A stretch of DNA of 64,000 nt from Actinoplanes auranticolor (GCF_018332655.1 NZ_BOQL01000049.1:62001-126000), one strand, 5' to 3'; shown: positions 7,955 through 16,664, counted from the stretch's first letter. Numbers and translations: made by a program. Notes: generated by a model not told the origin, from the letters alone.

Positions 7955-9181
7955 ATGAGCACCACAGACGTCGTCGTCACCGGGCTCGGCGCGACGACCC
8001 CGCTCGGCGGGGACGTCGCGTCCACCTGGGACGCCATGCTCGCCGGCCGCTCCGGGGTGAGAGCCCTCACCCAGGAGTGGGCCGGGCAGTTGCCCGTCCG
8101 CATCGCGGCGGAGCTCGCCGTCGACCCGTCCGAGGTCATGGAACGGGTCAAGCTGCGCCGGCTGGACCGCTCGGAGGCGATCGCGCTGATCGCCGCCCAC
8201 CAGGCCTGGGCCGACGCCGGTCTGAAGGACTCCGGGCTCGACCCGGAGCGCTTCGCCGTCAGCTTCGGCAGCGGCATAGGCGGTGCGCAGACCCTGCTCA
8301 ACCAGGACGACATCCTGGAGGCCTCCGGGCCGCGCCGGGTCAGCCCGCATACCGTGCCGATGCTCATGCCCAACGGCCCCGCCGCCTGGGTCGGTCTCGA
8401 GCTCGGCGCCCAGGCGGGCGTCCACTCGATGGCCAGCGCCTGCGCGACCGGTGCGGAGGCCCTGTCTCTGGGCCTGGACATCATCCGCTCCGGCCGGGCC
8501 GACGTGGTCATGGCCGGTGGCACCGAGGCCGTCATCCACCCGCTGCCGATCGCCGGTTTCGCCTCGATGCGGGCCATGTCGACCCGCAACGACGAGCCGG
8601 AGAAGGCCTCCCGGCCGTGGGACAAGGGCCGCGACGGCTTCGTGCTGGGCGAGGGCGCGGGTGCGCTCGTGCTCGAGCGCGCCGACCACGCCATCGCCCG
8701 CGGCGCGACGATCTACGCCCGGCTGGCCGGGGCCGGCATCACCTCGGACGGCTACGACATCGTGCAGCCGCACCCCGAGGGGGCCGGCGCGATCCGGGCC
8801 ATCCGCCGGGCGATCGAGGACGCGGGCATCACCAAGGCCGACATCGTGCACGTCAACGCGCACGCGACCTCGACCCCGGTCGGGGACATGACCGAGATCG
8901 CCGCGCTGCTCACGGCGGTGGGCGACCACCCGGTCCTGACCTCCACCAAGTCGATGTCCGGGCACCTGCTCGGCGCGGCCGGCGCCCTGGAGTCGATCGC
9001 CACCATCCTGGCGATCCGCGACAGCGTCGTCCCGCCGACGATCAACCTGGACGACCCGGACGACAAGCTGGCGCTCGACGTGGCAGCCCACAAGTCCCGC
9101 CAGCTCGACATCCCGGCGGCGCTGAACAACTCGTTCGGCTTCGGCGGGCACAACGTGGCCCTGGTGTTCACCCGGGCGTAG
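7955..9181 (+). CDS. fabF: beta-ketoacyl-ACP synthase II
   Basis: 408 residues. It elongates acyl-ACP with malonyl-ACP. Active-site residues are Cys163 (SACATGAEAL), His303 (NAHATSTPVGD) and His337 (KSMSGHLLGAAGA). The ATG follows the acpP stop after one base, so the genes are translationally coupled. It is the last intact gene of the fab operon. Its final codons (ACC CGG GCG TAG) run into a series of about 26-bp imperfect repeats that resemble this same 3' end. Confidence 0.97.
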   Translation: MSTTDVVVTGLGATTPLGGDVASTWDAMLAGRSGVRALTQEWAGQLPVRIAAELAVDPSEVMERVKLRRLDRSEAIALIAAHQAWADAGLKDSGLDPERFAVSFGSGIGGAQTLLNQDDILEASGPRRVSPHTVPMLMPNGPAAWVGLELGAQAGVHSMASACATGAEALSLGLDIIRSGRADVVMAGGTEAVIHPLPIAGFASMRAMSTRNDEPEKASRPWDKGRDGFVLGEGAGALVLERADHAIARGATIYARLAGAGITSDGYDIVQPHPEGAGAIRAIRRAIEDAGITKADIVHVNAHATSTPVGDMTEIAALLTAVGDHPVLTSTKSMSGHLLGAAGALESIATILAIRDSVVPPTINLDDPDDKLALDVAAHKSRQLDIPAALNNSFGFGGHNVALVFTRA

Positions 9182-9410
9182 CCGCTGTGGTCCGCACCCG
9201 CGCGTGAGCCGTCCGGTCTCACGCGCGGGTTCGCCGCCTGGTCCTCACCTCACCCGTGAGACGTCCGGCTCTCTCTCGAGGGCTGACCCTCTGATCCTCA
9301 CCTCTCGCGTGATCCGTCCGGCCCTCGCGCGCAAGGTGACCGCCCGATCCTGACCCACGCGTAATCCGTCCGGTCCGCGCGCGGGGTGGCCCCTTCCTCA
9401 CCGCGGCTGT
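9169..9410 (+). repeat. imperfect tandem array (26/52-53 bp period) growing out of the fabF 3' end
   Basis: A motif CGTGAnnCGTCCGG recurs at about 9203, 9255, 9308 and 9360, a period of 52-53 bases. Half-units of about 26 bases are related to each other: CACCCGGGCGTAGCCGC at the fabF stop compares with CACCCGCGCGTGAGCCG at 9195 and CACGCGCGGGTTCGCCG at 9220. The first unit is the fabF end itself, and a TGA at 9205-9207 is in the fabF frame 27 bases after its TAG. The array fills the gap up to the accD remnant. Confidence 0.75.
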
Positions 9411-9461
9411 CCCGCCTGGGCCTCACCCCTCCGGGCCCGCCCGGCTCGCCGAAGGTGTAGG

Positions 9462-10503
9462 CCGCTGGACGGGGTGGGGCAGGTCTTCGCGGCGACGGTG
9501 CGCGCTTCGGGGCGCGTACCGCAGCTCTCCGTGGTCCTCGGCCCGGCCGCCGGCGGCGCGGCCTACGGGCCGGCGCTGACCGACATCGTGATCATGAGCA
9601 AGGCCGGCCGGATCTTCGTGACCGGGCCGGAGGTGGTTCGCGGCGTCACCGGCGAGCAGGTCGACATGGAACGCCTCGGCGGTCCCGAGCCGCACGGCCG
9701 CCGCTCCGGCGTCGTGCACATCACCACCAAGGACGACGGGACCGCGCTGGCCGAGGCCCGCAAGCTGACCGTCCTGCTCGGCCGACAGGGCCGGCTCACC
9801 CCGGCCGACGTCGCGGCGCGCAGCACCGAAGGCCACGACCTGGCCCGGGCAATGCCGGCCGAGACCAACCGGGCGTACGACGTGAAGCCGGTGGTCCAGG
9901 CGCTGCTCGACGAGCCCGGCGTGGAGCTGCACGCCAAGTGGGCGCCGAACGTGTCGACGACGCTGGGCCGCTTCGGTGGCCGTACGGTCGGCGTCGTCGC
10001 CAACAATCCGCTGCGTCTCGGTGGCTGCCTGGACGCGTCCAGCGCCGTGAAGGCCGTACCTGCCCGCGCTCGGCCGGGAGTGGGACGGCGTGGTGCGCCG
10101 CGGCGCGAAGCTGCTGCACGCGTTCGCCGAGGCTGTGGTGCCCCGGGTGACGCTGGTGACCCGCAAGGCGTACGGCGGCGCGTACATCGCCATGAACTCC
10201 CGCGCGCTGGGCGCGACGGCCGTGTTCGCCTGGCCGCCGGCCGAGATCGCGGTCATGGGCGCGAGCGCGGCGGTGAACATCCTGCACCGCAAGCGCCTGG
10301 CGGCGGCCCCGCCCGAGCAGCACGAGGCGCTCCGCGAGACGCTGGTCGAGGAACAGTTGCACACGGCCGGCGGGGTCCACCGGGCCCTGGAGATCGGCGT
10401 GGTGGACGACGTGATCACCCCGGAGCAGACCCGCCGCCGCATCGCGGAAGCCCTGGCAGCGGCCCCGGCCGCCCGCGGCACGCATGGCAACATCCCGCTC
10501 TGA
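9462..10503 (+). pseudogene. acyl-CoA carboxylase beta (carboxyltransferase) subunit, truncated and frameshifted
   Basis: The intact family is about 470-530 residues; AccD-type subunits transfer CO2 from biotin to acetyl- or propionyl-CoA. Here the homology starts abruptly inside the protein (RPLDGVGQVFAA, then LSVVLGPAAGGAAYGPALTD) with no start region, so roughly the first quarter is missing. At about 10053-10057 the text jumps from GGCLDASSAVKA to YLPALGREWDGVVRRGAKL in another frame. This means some 65 bases, encoding the usual ARFVR...LVDVPG segment, were lost. The rest (TLVTRKAYGGAYIAMNSRAL, AEIAVMGASAAVNI) reads to a stop at 10503. The position after fabF is where actinomycetes often keep a working carboxylase gene. 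Confidence 0.9.
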
Positions 10504-10507
10504 CCGC

Positions 10508-11389
10508 TCACCGCGCCGGCGTCACGATGATCTTGCCGTGGGTGCCGCCCGACTCCGCCAGCCGGTGCAGCTCCGGCAGGTCCTCGAGCGTACGGCGGGC
10601 CGTGATCACCAACCGCAGCACACCGGCGTCCACCAGCCGCACCAGCATCGCCAGATCGGCCGGGTCGTTGCGGGTGACCATGTGCCGGGCGGTCACCGAC
10701 GCGGAGGACTCGATCGGGGTGGCGACGGTGACGATCCGGCCACCCGGCCGGACCAGCGGCACCAGCGCAGCCGCGGCGGCCGGCTCGATCGCCGCACAGT
10801 TCAGCACGGCGTCCACCGGCTCACCGACCGCCGGCGGACCCGCGGTGTAGTCGAGCACCTCGTCCGCGCCGAGGCTCCGGACGATCGCGGCGCTGCGGGA
10901 GCTCGCGGTGGCCAGGACGTACGCGCCCGCATGCTTGGCGAGCTGGACCGCGAAGCCGCCGATGCCGCCGCCGGCGCCGTTGACCAGGACACGTTCGCCC
11001 GGCGCGATCCGGGCGTGCCCGGTCACGGCCTGCCAGGCGGTCATCCCGGCGAGGGGCAACGCGGCCGCGTCGGCGAGCGGAACGGTGGCCGGGGCGCGGA
11101 CCAGGGTCGTGGCCGGGGCCACCGCGAACTCGGCGGCTGCGCCCGCCTCGAGCATCCCCAGGACGGGTTCGCCGTCCACAGTGCCCGCGACGTCCCAGCC
11201 CAGGGTCACCGGCAGCACGATCGGCAGCATCGTGGCCAGCACACCGGAGCGCAGCGCCGTCTCCGTCGGATTGAAAGACGTGGCGGCGACCCGGATCAGC
11301 ACCTCGCCCGGCCCGGGGACCGGCTGCGGGAGGTCTTCGACGCCGATGACGTCCGGGCCGCCGTACTCGTGAATGCGCGCTGCTCTCAT
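10508..11389 (-). CDS. NAD(P)-dependent MDR-family oxidoreductase (quinone oxidoreductase-like)
   Basis: 293 residues. The N terminus MRAARIHEYGGPDVIGVEDLP is typical of medium-chain quinone reductases without the zinc-binding residues. The nucleotide-binding Rossmann motif is LVNGAGGGIGGFAVQLAK. It probably reduces quinones or enones using NADPH. ATG 11389 was chosen over a GTG two codons earlier. The gene ends 5 bases from the accD remnant and is divergent from an AraC-type regulator 86 bases away, a common arrangement in which the regulator controls the oxidoreductase. The substrate is unknown. Confidence 0.85.
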   Translation of the reverse strand: MRAARIHEYGGPDVIGVEDLPQPVPGPGEVLIRVAATSFNPTETALRSGVLATMLPIVLPVTLGWDVAGTVDGEPVLGMLEAGAAAEFAVAPATTLVRAPATVPLADAAALPLAGMTAWQAVTGHARIAPGERVLVNGAGGGIGGFAVQLAKHAGAYVLATASSRSAAIVRSLGADEVLDYTAGPPAVGEPVDAVLNCAAIEPAAAAALVPLVRPGGRIVTVATPIESSASVTARHMVTRNDPADLAMLVRLVDAGVLRLVITARRTLEDLPELHRLAESGGTHGKIIVTPAR

Positions 11390-11475
11390 GCCCACCGACC
11401 GTAGGCCGACCGGCGAGGACGCCCTATGCTTCAGGATCCCGGAAACCTTCGCGATCGTCTCGGCCGGGGGCGCCG

Positions 11476-12360
11476 ATGGATGTGCTCAGTGATGTGCTCG
11501 CCGTGCAGCGGACCGGGCGGCCGCGGTCGATGCTGCTCGGCTGGGACGCGCCGTGGGCGCAGGAGTTCGCCGAGGTGCCCGGCGCGATGGGGTTCCAGGT
11601 GGTCCTGCACGGATCGCCGTGGCTGCTGCCGCCCGGCGGTGCCGCACCCGTCCGGCTCAGTGCCGGCGATGTGGTGTTCCGGCCGCACGGTCGCGCGCAC
11701 GCCCTCGCCGACAGGGCGGACGCCGTGCCCGCTCCGTGCACAGCCGATCCCGGGCCCGCTTTGTTGGCCCGGCCTCGGCCGCAGGTAGTCACGCTCTGCG
11801 GCGCCTATGAGATCGACCCCGCCCAGGTGCATCCGCTGGTCCACGACCTGCCGGAGGTCGTCCACCTGAGCCCGACCGAGGAACTGCGCGCGGCCGTCGG
11901 CCTGCTCACCGCAGAGCTGGAACGTCCCCGCCTCGGCACGGACGCCGTTGTGCCCGCCCTGCTGGAGATGCTGCTGCTCTACCTGCTGCGCCGCTGGTAC
12001 GCCGAGCAGCCCGCCGCACCGACAGGCTGGGCCGCCGCCCTGCGGGATCCGGTGACGGCGGCGGCGCTGCACGCGATGCACGCGGATCCGGGCCACCCCT
12101 GGACGGTGGCCACCCTCGCCGCGCACGCCGGGCTGTCCCGGGCGCCCTTCGCCCGTCGGTTTCGCGCCCTGGTCGGGCGGCCACCGCTGGCCTATCTGAC
12201 CTGGTGGCGGATGACCGTGGCGGCACGGCTACTGCGCGACTCGGATGCCACTGTGGCCACCGTCGCGCGCCGGGTCGGCTACGGCTCCGAGTTCGCGTTC
12301 GCCACGGCGTTCCGGCGCCGCCACGGATCAGCTCCGGGCCGCTACCGGCGGCTCACCTGA
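11476..12360 (+). CDS. AraC-family transcriptional regulator with cupin-like sensor
   Basis: 294 residues. The N-terminal half is a cupin_6-type ligand domain (FQVVLHGSPWLLPPGG...GDVVFRPHGRAHALAD). The C-terminal half has the two AraC helix-turn-helices: HPWTVATLAAHAGLSRAPFARRFRALVG and ATVATVARRVGYGSEFAFATAFRRRHGSAPGRYR. It is divergent from the MDR oxidoreductase and is a likely regulator of it (inference from layout). The last seven codons (GRYRRLT and stop) form the first unit of a 27-bp tandem array. Confidence 0.9.
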   Translation: MDVLSDVLAVQRTGRPRSMLLGWDAPWAQEFAEVPGAMGFQVVLHGSPWLLPPGGAAPVRLSAGDVVFRPHGRAHALADRADAVPAPCTADPGPALLARPRPQVVTLCGAYEIDPAQVHPLVHDLPEVVHLSPTEELRAAVGLLTAELERPRLGTDAVVPALLEMLLLYLLRRWYAEQPAAPTGWAAALRDPVTAAALHAMHADPGHPWTVATLAAHAGLSRAPFARRFRALVGRPPLAYLTWWRMTVAARLLRDSDATVATVARRVGYGSEFAFATAFRRRHGSAPGRYRRLT

Positions 12361-12526
12361 CCGGACCACTACCCACGGCTCGCCTGACCGGCCCACTACC
12401 CGCGGCTCGCCTGAGCGGGCCGCAACCCGCGACCCGCCTGACCGGGCCGCTACGGGCCACTTGCCTGCTCCAGCCGCAACCCGCGACTCGCCTGACCTGG
12501 CCACTACACGCGACTGGCCTGGCCTG
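12338..12526 (+). repeat. seven tandem 27-bp units starting inside the AraC-gene 3' end
   Basis: Exactly 7 x 27 = 189 bases: units start at 12338, 12365, 12392, 12419, 12446, 12473 and 12500. The consensus is about GCCGCTACCCGCGGCTCGCC then TGACCGG. Unit 1 is the coding end (GRYRRLT, TGA). Because the period is 9 codons, TGA recurs in the same frame at 12385, 12412, 12439 and 12493; units 5 and 7 carry TGC and TGG instead. There are no spacers. The array fills the space to the converging GH3 gene. Confidence 0.93.
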
Positions 12527-12530
12527 CGGA

Positions 12531-14273
12531 TCATTTGACGCAGGCGCTGCGCGGTAGTTTGCCGACCGCCACCGGAGACTTGCCGGGCGCCGGCGCCTTG
12601 CCCGCGAGCACCGCGGCCAGCGCGCTCAGAGCGAGCGGACTGGACGAATAGGTCGCGAGCAGCGTCGGCGACCGCGATCCGGCCAGCAGCTGCGGGGTGT
12701 CCATGATGACGGTGACCTTCGCGTCCGGGCTCAGGTCGGTCTGCCGGTCGCCGTACCCGACGAGGTGCACGACCGTGCCGCCCGCGGCCTGAACCGTCAC
12801 GCCCGCGTCCTGCAACGCCTTGACCAGGGTGATCCGTGCGGCGTCGCGGCCGCCGGACGCACTGACCGTGACCGGCCCGGACACCAGCGGCCCGGAACAG
12901 GGGCCCTTGATCAGCGTGATCGCGGCCGCGTCGGCGGCGCCGACGGCCCGCAGGTGCTCGGCCGAGCCGAGCGTGGACAGTTCGGGCCGCACCTGCGCGG
13001 CGGTACGGAACTTGAGCGTGAGGACCCGGGTGACCGCCTCGACGAGCCGCTCCCGCTTGAGGCTGCCGTCCTTGAGCCCGGCCAGGATGCCGTCCCGGGC
13101 ACCGGCCAGATCCGGCGGCATGAGCAGGATGTCGTTGCCGGCGTTCAGCGCGCGCACCGCTGCCTCGCCCGCCGGCCACTTCATCGCGGGCGGCATGTTC
13201 ATGGCGTCGGTGATCGCCACCCCGGCGAACTTCAGCTCACCCCGCAGCACGTCGGTCATGATCTTGCGCGAGAAGGTCGCGGCGACGCCCTTGTCCAGGC
13301 CCTCGACGTCCAGGTGCCCGGACATGACAACGCCGGCGCCCGCGGCGATCCCGGCGGCGAACGGCGGCCGGTCCTGGCTCTCCCACTCCGGCCGGCTCTG
13401 CGCGACCACCGGCAGATCGTCGTGACTGTCGCCGGTGGTGTGCCCATGGCCGGGAAAATGCTTGAGCGCCGCTGTCACGCCGGCGCCCTGGACACCGCGC
13501 ACAGCGGCTCCGACCTGGGCGGCATTGGCTTTCGGGTCGGCGCCGAACGACCGCGAGCCGATCACCGAGCTGCCCTGCGGCCCCAGTGTGTCGGCGACCG
13601 GCGCGAAGTCGAGGTTGATCCCCATGGCGGCGAGCTCCGTGCCGGCCGCGCGCCAGGCGCCCTCGGTCAGCTCCGGCTTGCCCGCCGCCCCGAAGGCCAT
13701 CGCGGACGGCAGCAGTGTCACGCCGGTCTTGACCCGGGTGACCACGCCGTACTCCTGGTCGGTGCCGATCAGCAGCGGCGCCCCGCCGGGCAGGCCGGTC
13801 GCCGCCCGCTGCAGGCCGTCGGTCAGCGCCCGCACCTGTTTCGGATCGTCCACGTTCGTGGCCGGGTTGGTCGCCCCGGTCGGATCATCCGGGGTGAACG
13901 CGACCAGGATCAGCCCGCCGAGACCGAACTTGGTGATCATCTGGGCAGGGGTGTCGACGCCCCCGATCCGCCTGTTGCCGGCGGCGGCCGTCTCGTCGAC
14001 CCGGTCGGCGGCGGCGCCGTAGGCGTAGGGCATCAGGACCTGGCCGGCGAGCTGGACGTCGGTGAGCGTCTTGACGGTCGCCCGCGCCCGCGCGGCGGGA
14101 TCGCCGGTGGGGGCGGGTGCGGCGCTCGCGGAGGGCGCGGGGCCCGGCGGCGACGCGGAGCCGGGGGCGGGCTGCGGCTGCTGCGGCGCATCACTGCTGC
14201 CGCACCCGGCCAGCACGGACAAAGCCAGCGGTACGGCCACAGCAACGCGAAACGCCCTCTTCACGGCTGCCAT
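12531..14273 (-). CDS. GH3-family (NagZ-like) lipoprotein, beta-N-acetylhexosaminidase type
   Basis: 580 residues from ATG 14273, with GGGAG 8 bases upstream. The signal peptide ends in the lipobox LAGC (Cys24), followed by a Pro/Ala/Ser-rich linker to residue about 60. The GH3 catalytic domain has KHFPGHG (271-277) and the nucleophile Asp356 in VAITDAMNM, the NagZ-type pattern. A C-terminal Rossmann-like domain resembling the second GH3 domain follows (VTVSASGGRDAARITLVKAL, VVHLVGYGDRQ). It probably cleaves GlcNAc from muropeptides or chitin oligomers at the outer face of the membrane. It converges with the AraC gene across the 27-bp array. Confidence 0.88.
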   Translation of the reverse strand: MAAVKRAFRVAVAVPLALSVLAGCGSSDAPQQPQPAPGSASPPGPAPSASAAPAPTGDPAARARATVKTLTDVQLAGQVLMPYAYGAAADRVDETAAAGNRRIGGVDTPAQMITKFGLGGLILVAFTPDDPTGATNPATNVDDPKQVRALTDGLQRAATGLPGGAPLLIGTDQEYGVVTRVKTGVTLLPSAMAFGAAGKPELTEGAWRAAGTELAAMGINLDFAPVADTLGPQGSSVIGSRSFGADPKANAAQVGAAVRGVQGAGVTAALKHFPGHGHTTGDSHDDLPVVAQSRPEWESQDRPPFAAGIAAGAGVVMSGHLDVEGLDKGVAATFSRKIMTDVLRGELKFAGVAITDAMNMPPAMKWPAGEAAVRALNAGNDILLMPPDLAGARDGILAGLKDGSLKRERLVEAVTRVLTLKFRTAAQVRPELSTLGSAEHLRAVGAADAAAITLIKGPCSGPLVSGPVTVSASGGRDAARITLVKALQDAGVTVQAAGGTVVHLVGYGDRQTDLSPDAKVTVIMDTPQLLAGSRSPTLLATYSSSPLALSALAAVLAGKAPAPGKSPVAVGKLPRSACVK

Positions 14274-14394
14274 TCGATCAGCTCCCGACCCCGTAGACAA
14301 ACCGGGTCACCCCCATAACCGGCGAAGGCTTGCCCCCTTGACAACGCGCCATCCCACGCTCCACGGCGACATGGCGTTCAGGTCAGGCGGGTGG

Positions 14395-14464
14395 CCGCTT
14401 GCCGCGCCTCCAGCCAGGCCGGCAGGTAGCCGCTTTGCGCACCTCCAGCCAGGCCGACGGGGTG
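14395..14464. repeat. 35-bp direct repeat, two copies
   Basis: CCGCTTGCCGCGCCTCCAGC at 14395 and CCGCTTTGCGCACCTCCAGC at 14430 begin two 35-base copies that agree at roughly four bases in five. They lie in the 292-base gap (14274-14565) between the GH3 start and the DUF3145 3' end, which holds no gene I can support. Confidence 0.6.
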
Positions 14465-14565
14465 ACCGGCCCGTCGGCCACCGGCCGGCTCCGCATCCCG
14501 CAGTAACGGCACGACCGGCAGACGACCGCCGGGCTCAGCCAGCTGACGGAACCACCGTCTCGCGC

Positions 14566-15057
14566 TCAGCCCACCCGGGTGAGCAAGGTGACCGGCGCGC
14601 CATCCCCGGCATAGCGGTACGGCTCCAGCTCAGCGTCCCAGGCGGTGCCGAGCGCCTTCTCCAGGGCATGCGAAAGCGCCTCCGGAGCCTTGGCCGCCGC
14701 CATGATGGCTCGCAGCCGATCTTCACCGATCTGGATGTCACCCGAGGCCCCGATGGTGCCGCGGAACAGTCCTCGGCCCGGGACGTGCATGAAACGTTCC
14801 CCGTCCACGCCGGGGCTCGGTTCCTCGGTGACCTCGAAACGGATCATGGGCCACTGCCGGAGGGCAGCAGCCAGCTCGGCGCCAGTCCCGGGCCGTCCGG
14901 TCCAGCTGCACTCGGAACGCCGCATGCCGGGATCAACCGGCTGCGCCGTCCAGTGCAGATTGACCGGCGCGGTCAGGACGCGCGCGATCGCCCACTCGAC
15001 GTGCTGGCACACGGCGAGTGGAGTCGAGTGGACGTATACGACGCCACACGTTGGCAC
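14566..15057 (-). CDS. DUF3145-family protein
   Basis: 163 residues. The sequence GVVYVHSTPLAVCQHVEWAI, then SWTGRPGTGAELAAALRQWPMIRFEVTEEP, matches the actinobacterial DUF3145 family, which is widespread in the phylum and has no established function. The internal pattern GTIGASGDIQIGEDRLRAIM is also typical. There is no signal peptide or membrane segment, so it is a cytoplasmic protein. Length is normal. The annotation is by family recognition only. Confidence 0.85.
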   Translation of the reverse strand: MPTCGVVYVHSTPLAVCQHVEWAIARVLTAPVNLHWTAQPVDPGMRRSECSWTGRPGTGAELAAALRQWPMIRFEVTEEPSPGVDGERFMHVPGRGLFRGTIGASGDIQIGEDRLRAIMAAAKAPEALSHALEKALGTAWDAELEPYRYAGDGAPVTLLTRVG

Positions 15058-15309
15058 GGTGACCTCCCGGAGACCGAGGTGCGTCTTCCCCTACGACCTC
15101 GACCGCGGTTGATCGTGCTCCATGATGCCGGGTGGTACGGATGGTGCGCCAGAGAAACCGCAATATCGACATGTGAATGGCCGTCGAGGCACACCTGACC
15201 TAACGGCCGAACCCCGTCCGGCGGCACGGGCATGCCGGGCTCGTGTAGGCTGGCTGCGGCATTTTCTGCCGACAACTTTGCCGAGGAATACCTAGCTAGG
15301 AGTACCGCC

Positions 15310-15639
15310 GTGGCCAGCAACACCTCAAAGACCGCCCGCGCATCAGTCCGCGCCGGCCAGGCCGGTCAGGGCGGGGCCCTGAGCGTGCTCGGTGAGTTCA
15401 AGTACCTCATCCCGCTCGCCGAAGGCCGCTTCGCCTACGTGCGCAACCTGACCAACGGCAAGACCAACCACCTGCGCACCGACTCGGACGCCTTCGTCGA
15501 GGAGATCCGCTCCCTCGCGGCCGCCGGCCACGGCGCCAAGATCCGCGCCGAGATCGAGAGCCTGGACGCCTCGTTCCCGCAGCACGGCTGGGGCGCGACC
15601 GAGAAGCGCCTCGCGGACGCCGGCGTCTTCGAGGGCTGA
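15310..15639 (+). CDS. small conserved-looking hypothetical protein
   Basis: 109 residues from GTG 15310 with AGGAG 7 bases upstream; the ribosome binding site overlaps the end of a palindrome CCTAGCTAGG (15291-15300). The product begins with a Ser/Thr/Ala-rich segment (ASNTSKTARASVRAGQAGQG), then ALSVLGEFKYLIPLAEGRFAYVRNLTNGKTNHL and a helical acidic tail. No signal peptide and no known family. A strong intrinsic terminator follows 14 bases after the stop, so it is a well-delimited single-gene transcript. The function is unknown. Confidence 0.72.
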   Translation: MASNTSKTARASVRAGQAGQGGALSVLGEFKYLIPLAEGRFAYVRNLTNGKTNHLRTDSDAFVEEIRSLAAAGHGAKIRAEIESLDASFPQHGWGATEKRLADAGVFEG

Positions 15640-15652
15640 GCAACCTCGCTTC

Positions 15653-15694
15653 AAAGGCGCTCCCCGGACCTCCAGGTCCGGGGAGCGCCTTTTT
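15653..15694 (+). terminator. strong rho-independent terminator
   Basis: A 16-base perfect stem (15655-15670 with 15675-15690, loop TCCA), extended to 18 pairs by flanking AA/TT, followed by a T-run at 15690-15694. It is the only classical stem plus T-tract terminator noticed in this window. It closes the gene at 15310-15639. Confidence 0.95.
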
Positions 15695-15767
15695 GCGTCC
15701 ACCGAAGATCACGACAAGTTGATCAGCCCACCGCGGCCCGGCGGCGGGCGTGGCGGGCCGGACGGTC

Positions 15768-15929
15768 GGGCGGCGCGCCGCCCGGTCGACGGCCGACCGC
15801 CCGGCCGAGCGGTCGACCGCTGAGCGCCGGGCCAGGCGCTCAACAGCTGAGCGCTGGACCAGGGTGTCAACAGCTGAGCGCTGGACCAGGCTGTCAACAG
15901 CTGAGCGCCGAGCCAGGCGGTCAACAGCT
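15768..15929 (-). repeat. 27-bp tandem array abutting the carbonic anhydrase 3' end
   Basis: Four clear 27-base units start at 15822, 15849, 15876 and 15903 (GAGCGCTGGACCAGGCTGTC then AACAGCT), with two degenerate units at 15768 and 15795. The unit resembles the end of the carbonic anhydrase gene on the plus strand (CAGCTGAGGAGCTCGACCAG from 15937): both share CAGCTGAG, then GACCAGGC. On the minus strand a TGA in the carbonic anhydrase frame occurs once in each of the four clear units. There are no spacers. Confidence 0.88.
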
Positions 15930-15935
15930 AAGCAG

Positions 15936-16664
15936 TCAGCTGAGGAGCTCGACCAGGCCGGTGTCGAGGTCGTAAACCGCCCCCACGACCCCCACCTTGC
16001 CCGCCGCGATCGCCGCCGGCACGCCGGCCACGTCCTGCATGCGTTGCACCGTCCGCGCCACGTGGGCCCGCATCGCCTTGGCCGTCGCGTCAGGGTCGTC
16101 CAGGCCGACCGACCGCACCGCCGGGGCGATCTCGTCCACCAGGTAACCCACGTCGCCGTCCGGACGTTCTCCCGCGCGCAGCGCGGTCACCGTGGCGTCC
16201 ACCGCACCGCACCGGACGTGGCCCAGCACCATGATCAGCGGCACGTTCAGCGCCGACACCGCGAAGCCGACCGATCCGAGGACCGCGCGGTCCACCACGT
16301 GGCCGCCGGAGCGGACCACGCAGATCGAGCCGAAGGTCTGGTCGAAGATCGCTTCCAGCGGCACCCGCGAGTCGATGCAGCCGAGCACCACGGCGTGCGG
16401 GAGCTGCCCACCGGAGGCCGCAGCCGCCGCCGACACCTCGTGGCCGTGCTGCGGCCGGCCGCTGACGAACCGGCGGTTGCCGGCGATCAGCTCCGCGAGC
16501 GCGTCGGCCGGGCGCACGATCCGCACCGGGGCGTTCAGCTCGTTGCTGTCGAGCGGGGCGGCATCGGGCCCCGGGGCAGGGACCGTTCCGGCCAGGGTCG
16601 AAGGGCTGGAGGCGGCCGCCGGAAACACCGGCGCGGCCTGTTCCGCAGGTGAGGAAGCCGTCAT
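15936..16664 (-). CDS. beta-class carbonic anhydrase
   Basis: 242 residues. It interconverts CO2 and bicarbonate. The zinc ligands and catalytic pair are Cys96, Asp98 and Arg100 in VVLGCIDSRV, and His149 and Cys152 in LGHVRCGAVDA. A roughly 45-residue Ala/Pro/Ser-rich N-terminal extension precedes the catalytic domain; it is not clearly a signal peptide. In actinomycetes carbonic anhydrase can supply bicarbonate for acyl-CoA carboxylases, but no such neighbour is intact here. Its 3' end leads into a 27-bp tandem array. Confidence 0.93.
   Translation of the reverse strand: MTASSPAEQAAPVFPAAASSPSTLAGTVPAPGPDAAPLDSNELNAPVRIVRPADALAELIAGNRRFVSGRPQHGHEVSAAAAASGGQLPHAVVLGCIDSRVPLEAIFDQTFGSICVVRSGGHVVDRAVLGSVGFAVSALNVPLIMVLGHVRCGAVDATVTALRAGERPDGDVGYLVDEIAPAVRSVGLDDPDATAKAMRAHVARTVQRMQDVAGVPAAIAAGKVGVVGAVYDLDTGLVELLS

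Noticed and set aside
12204..12557. Open frames encoding repeated Pro/Thr/Arg peptides after the AraC gene
   Set aside because: They are read-through of the 27-bp array, which is open in more than one frame because of its base composition; no independent start or known product.
15709..15924. Minus-strand frame encoding repeated AQLLTAW-type peptides
   Set aside because: It is a translation of the 27-bp array without a ribosome binding site.
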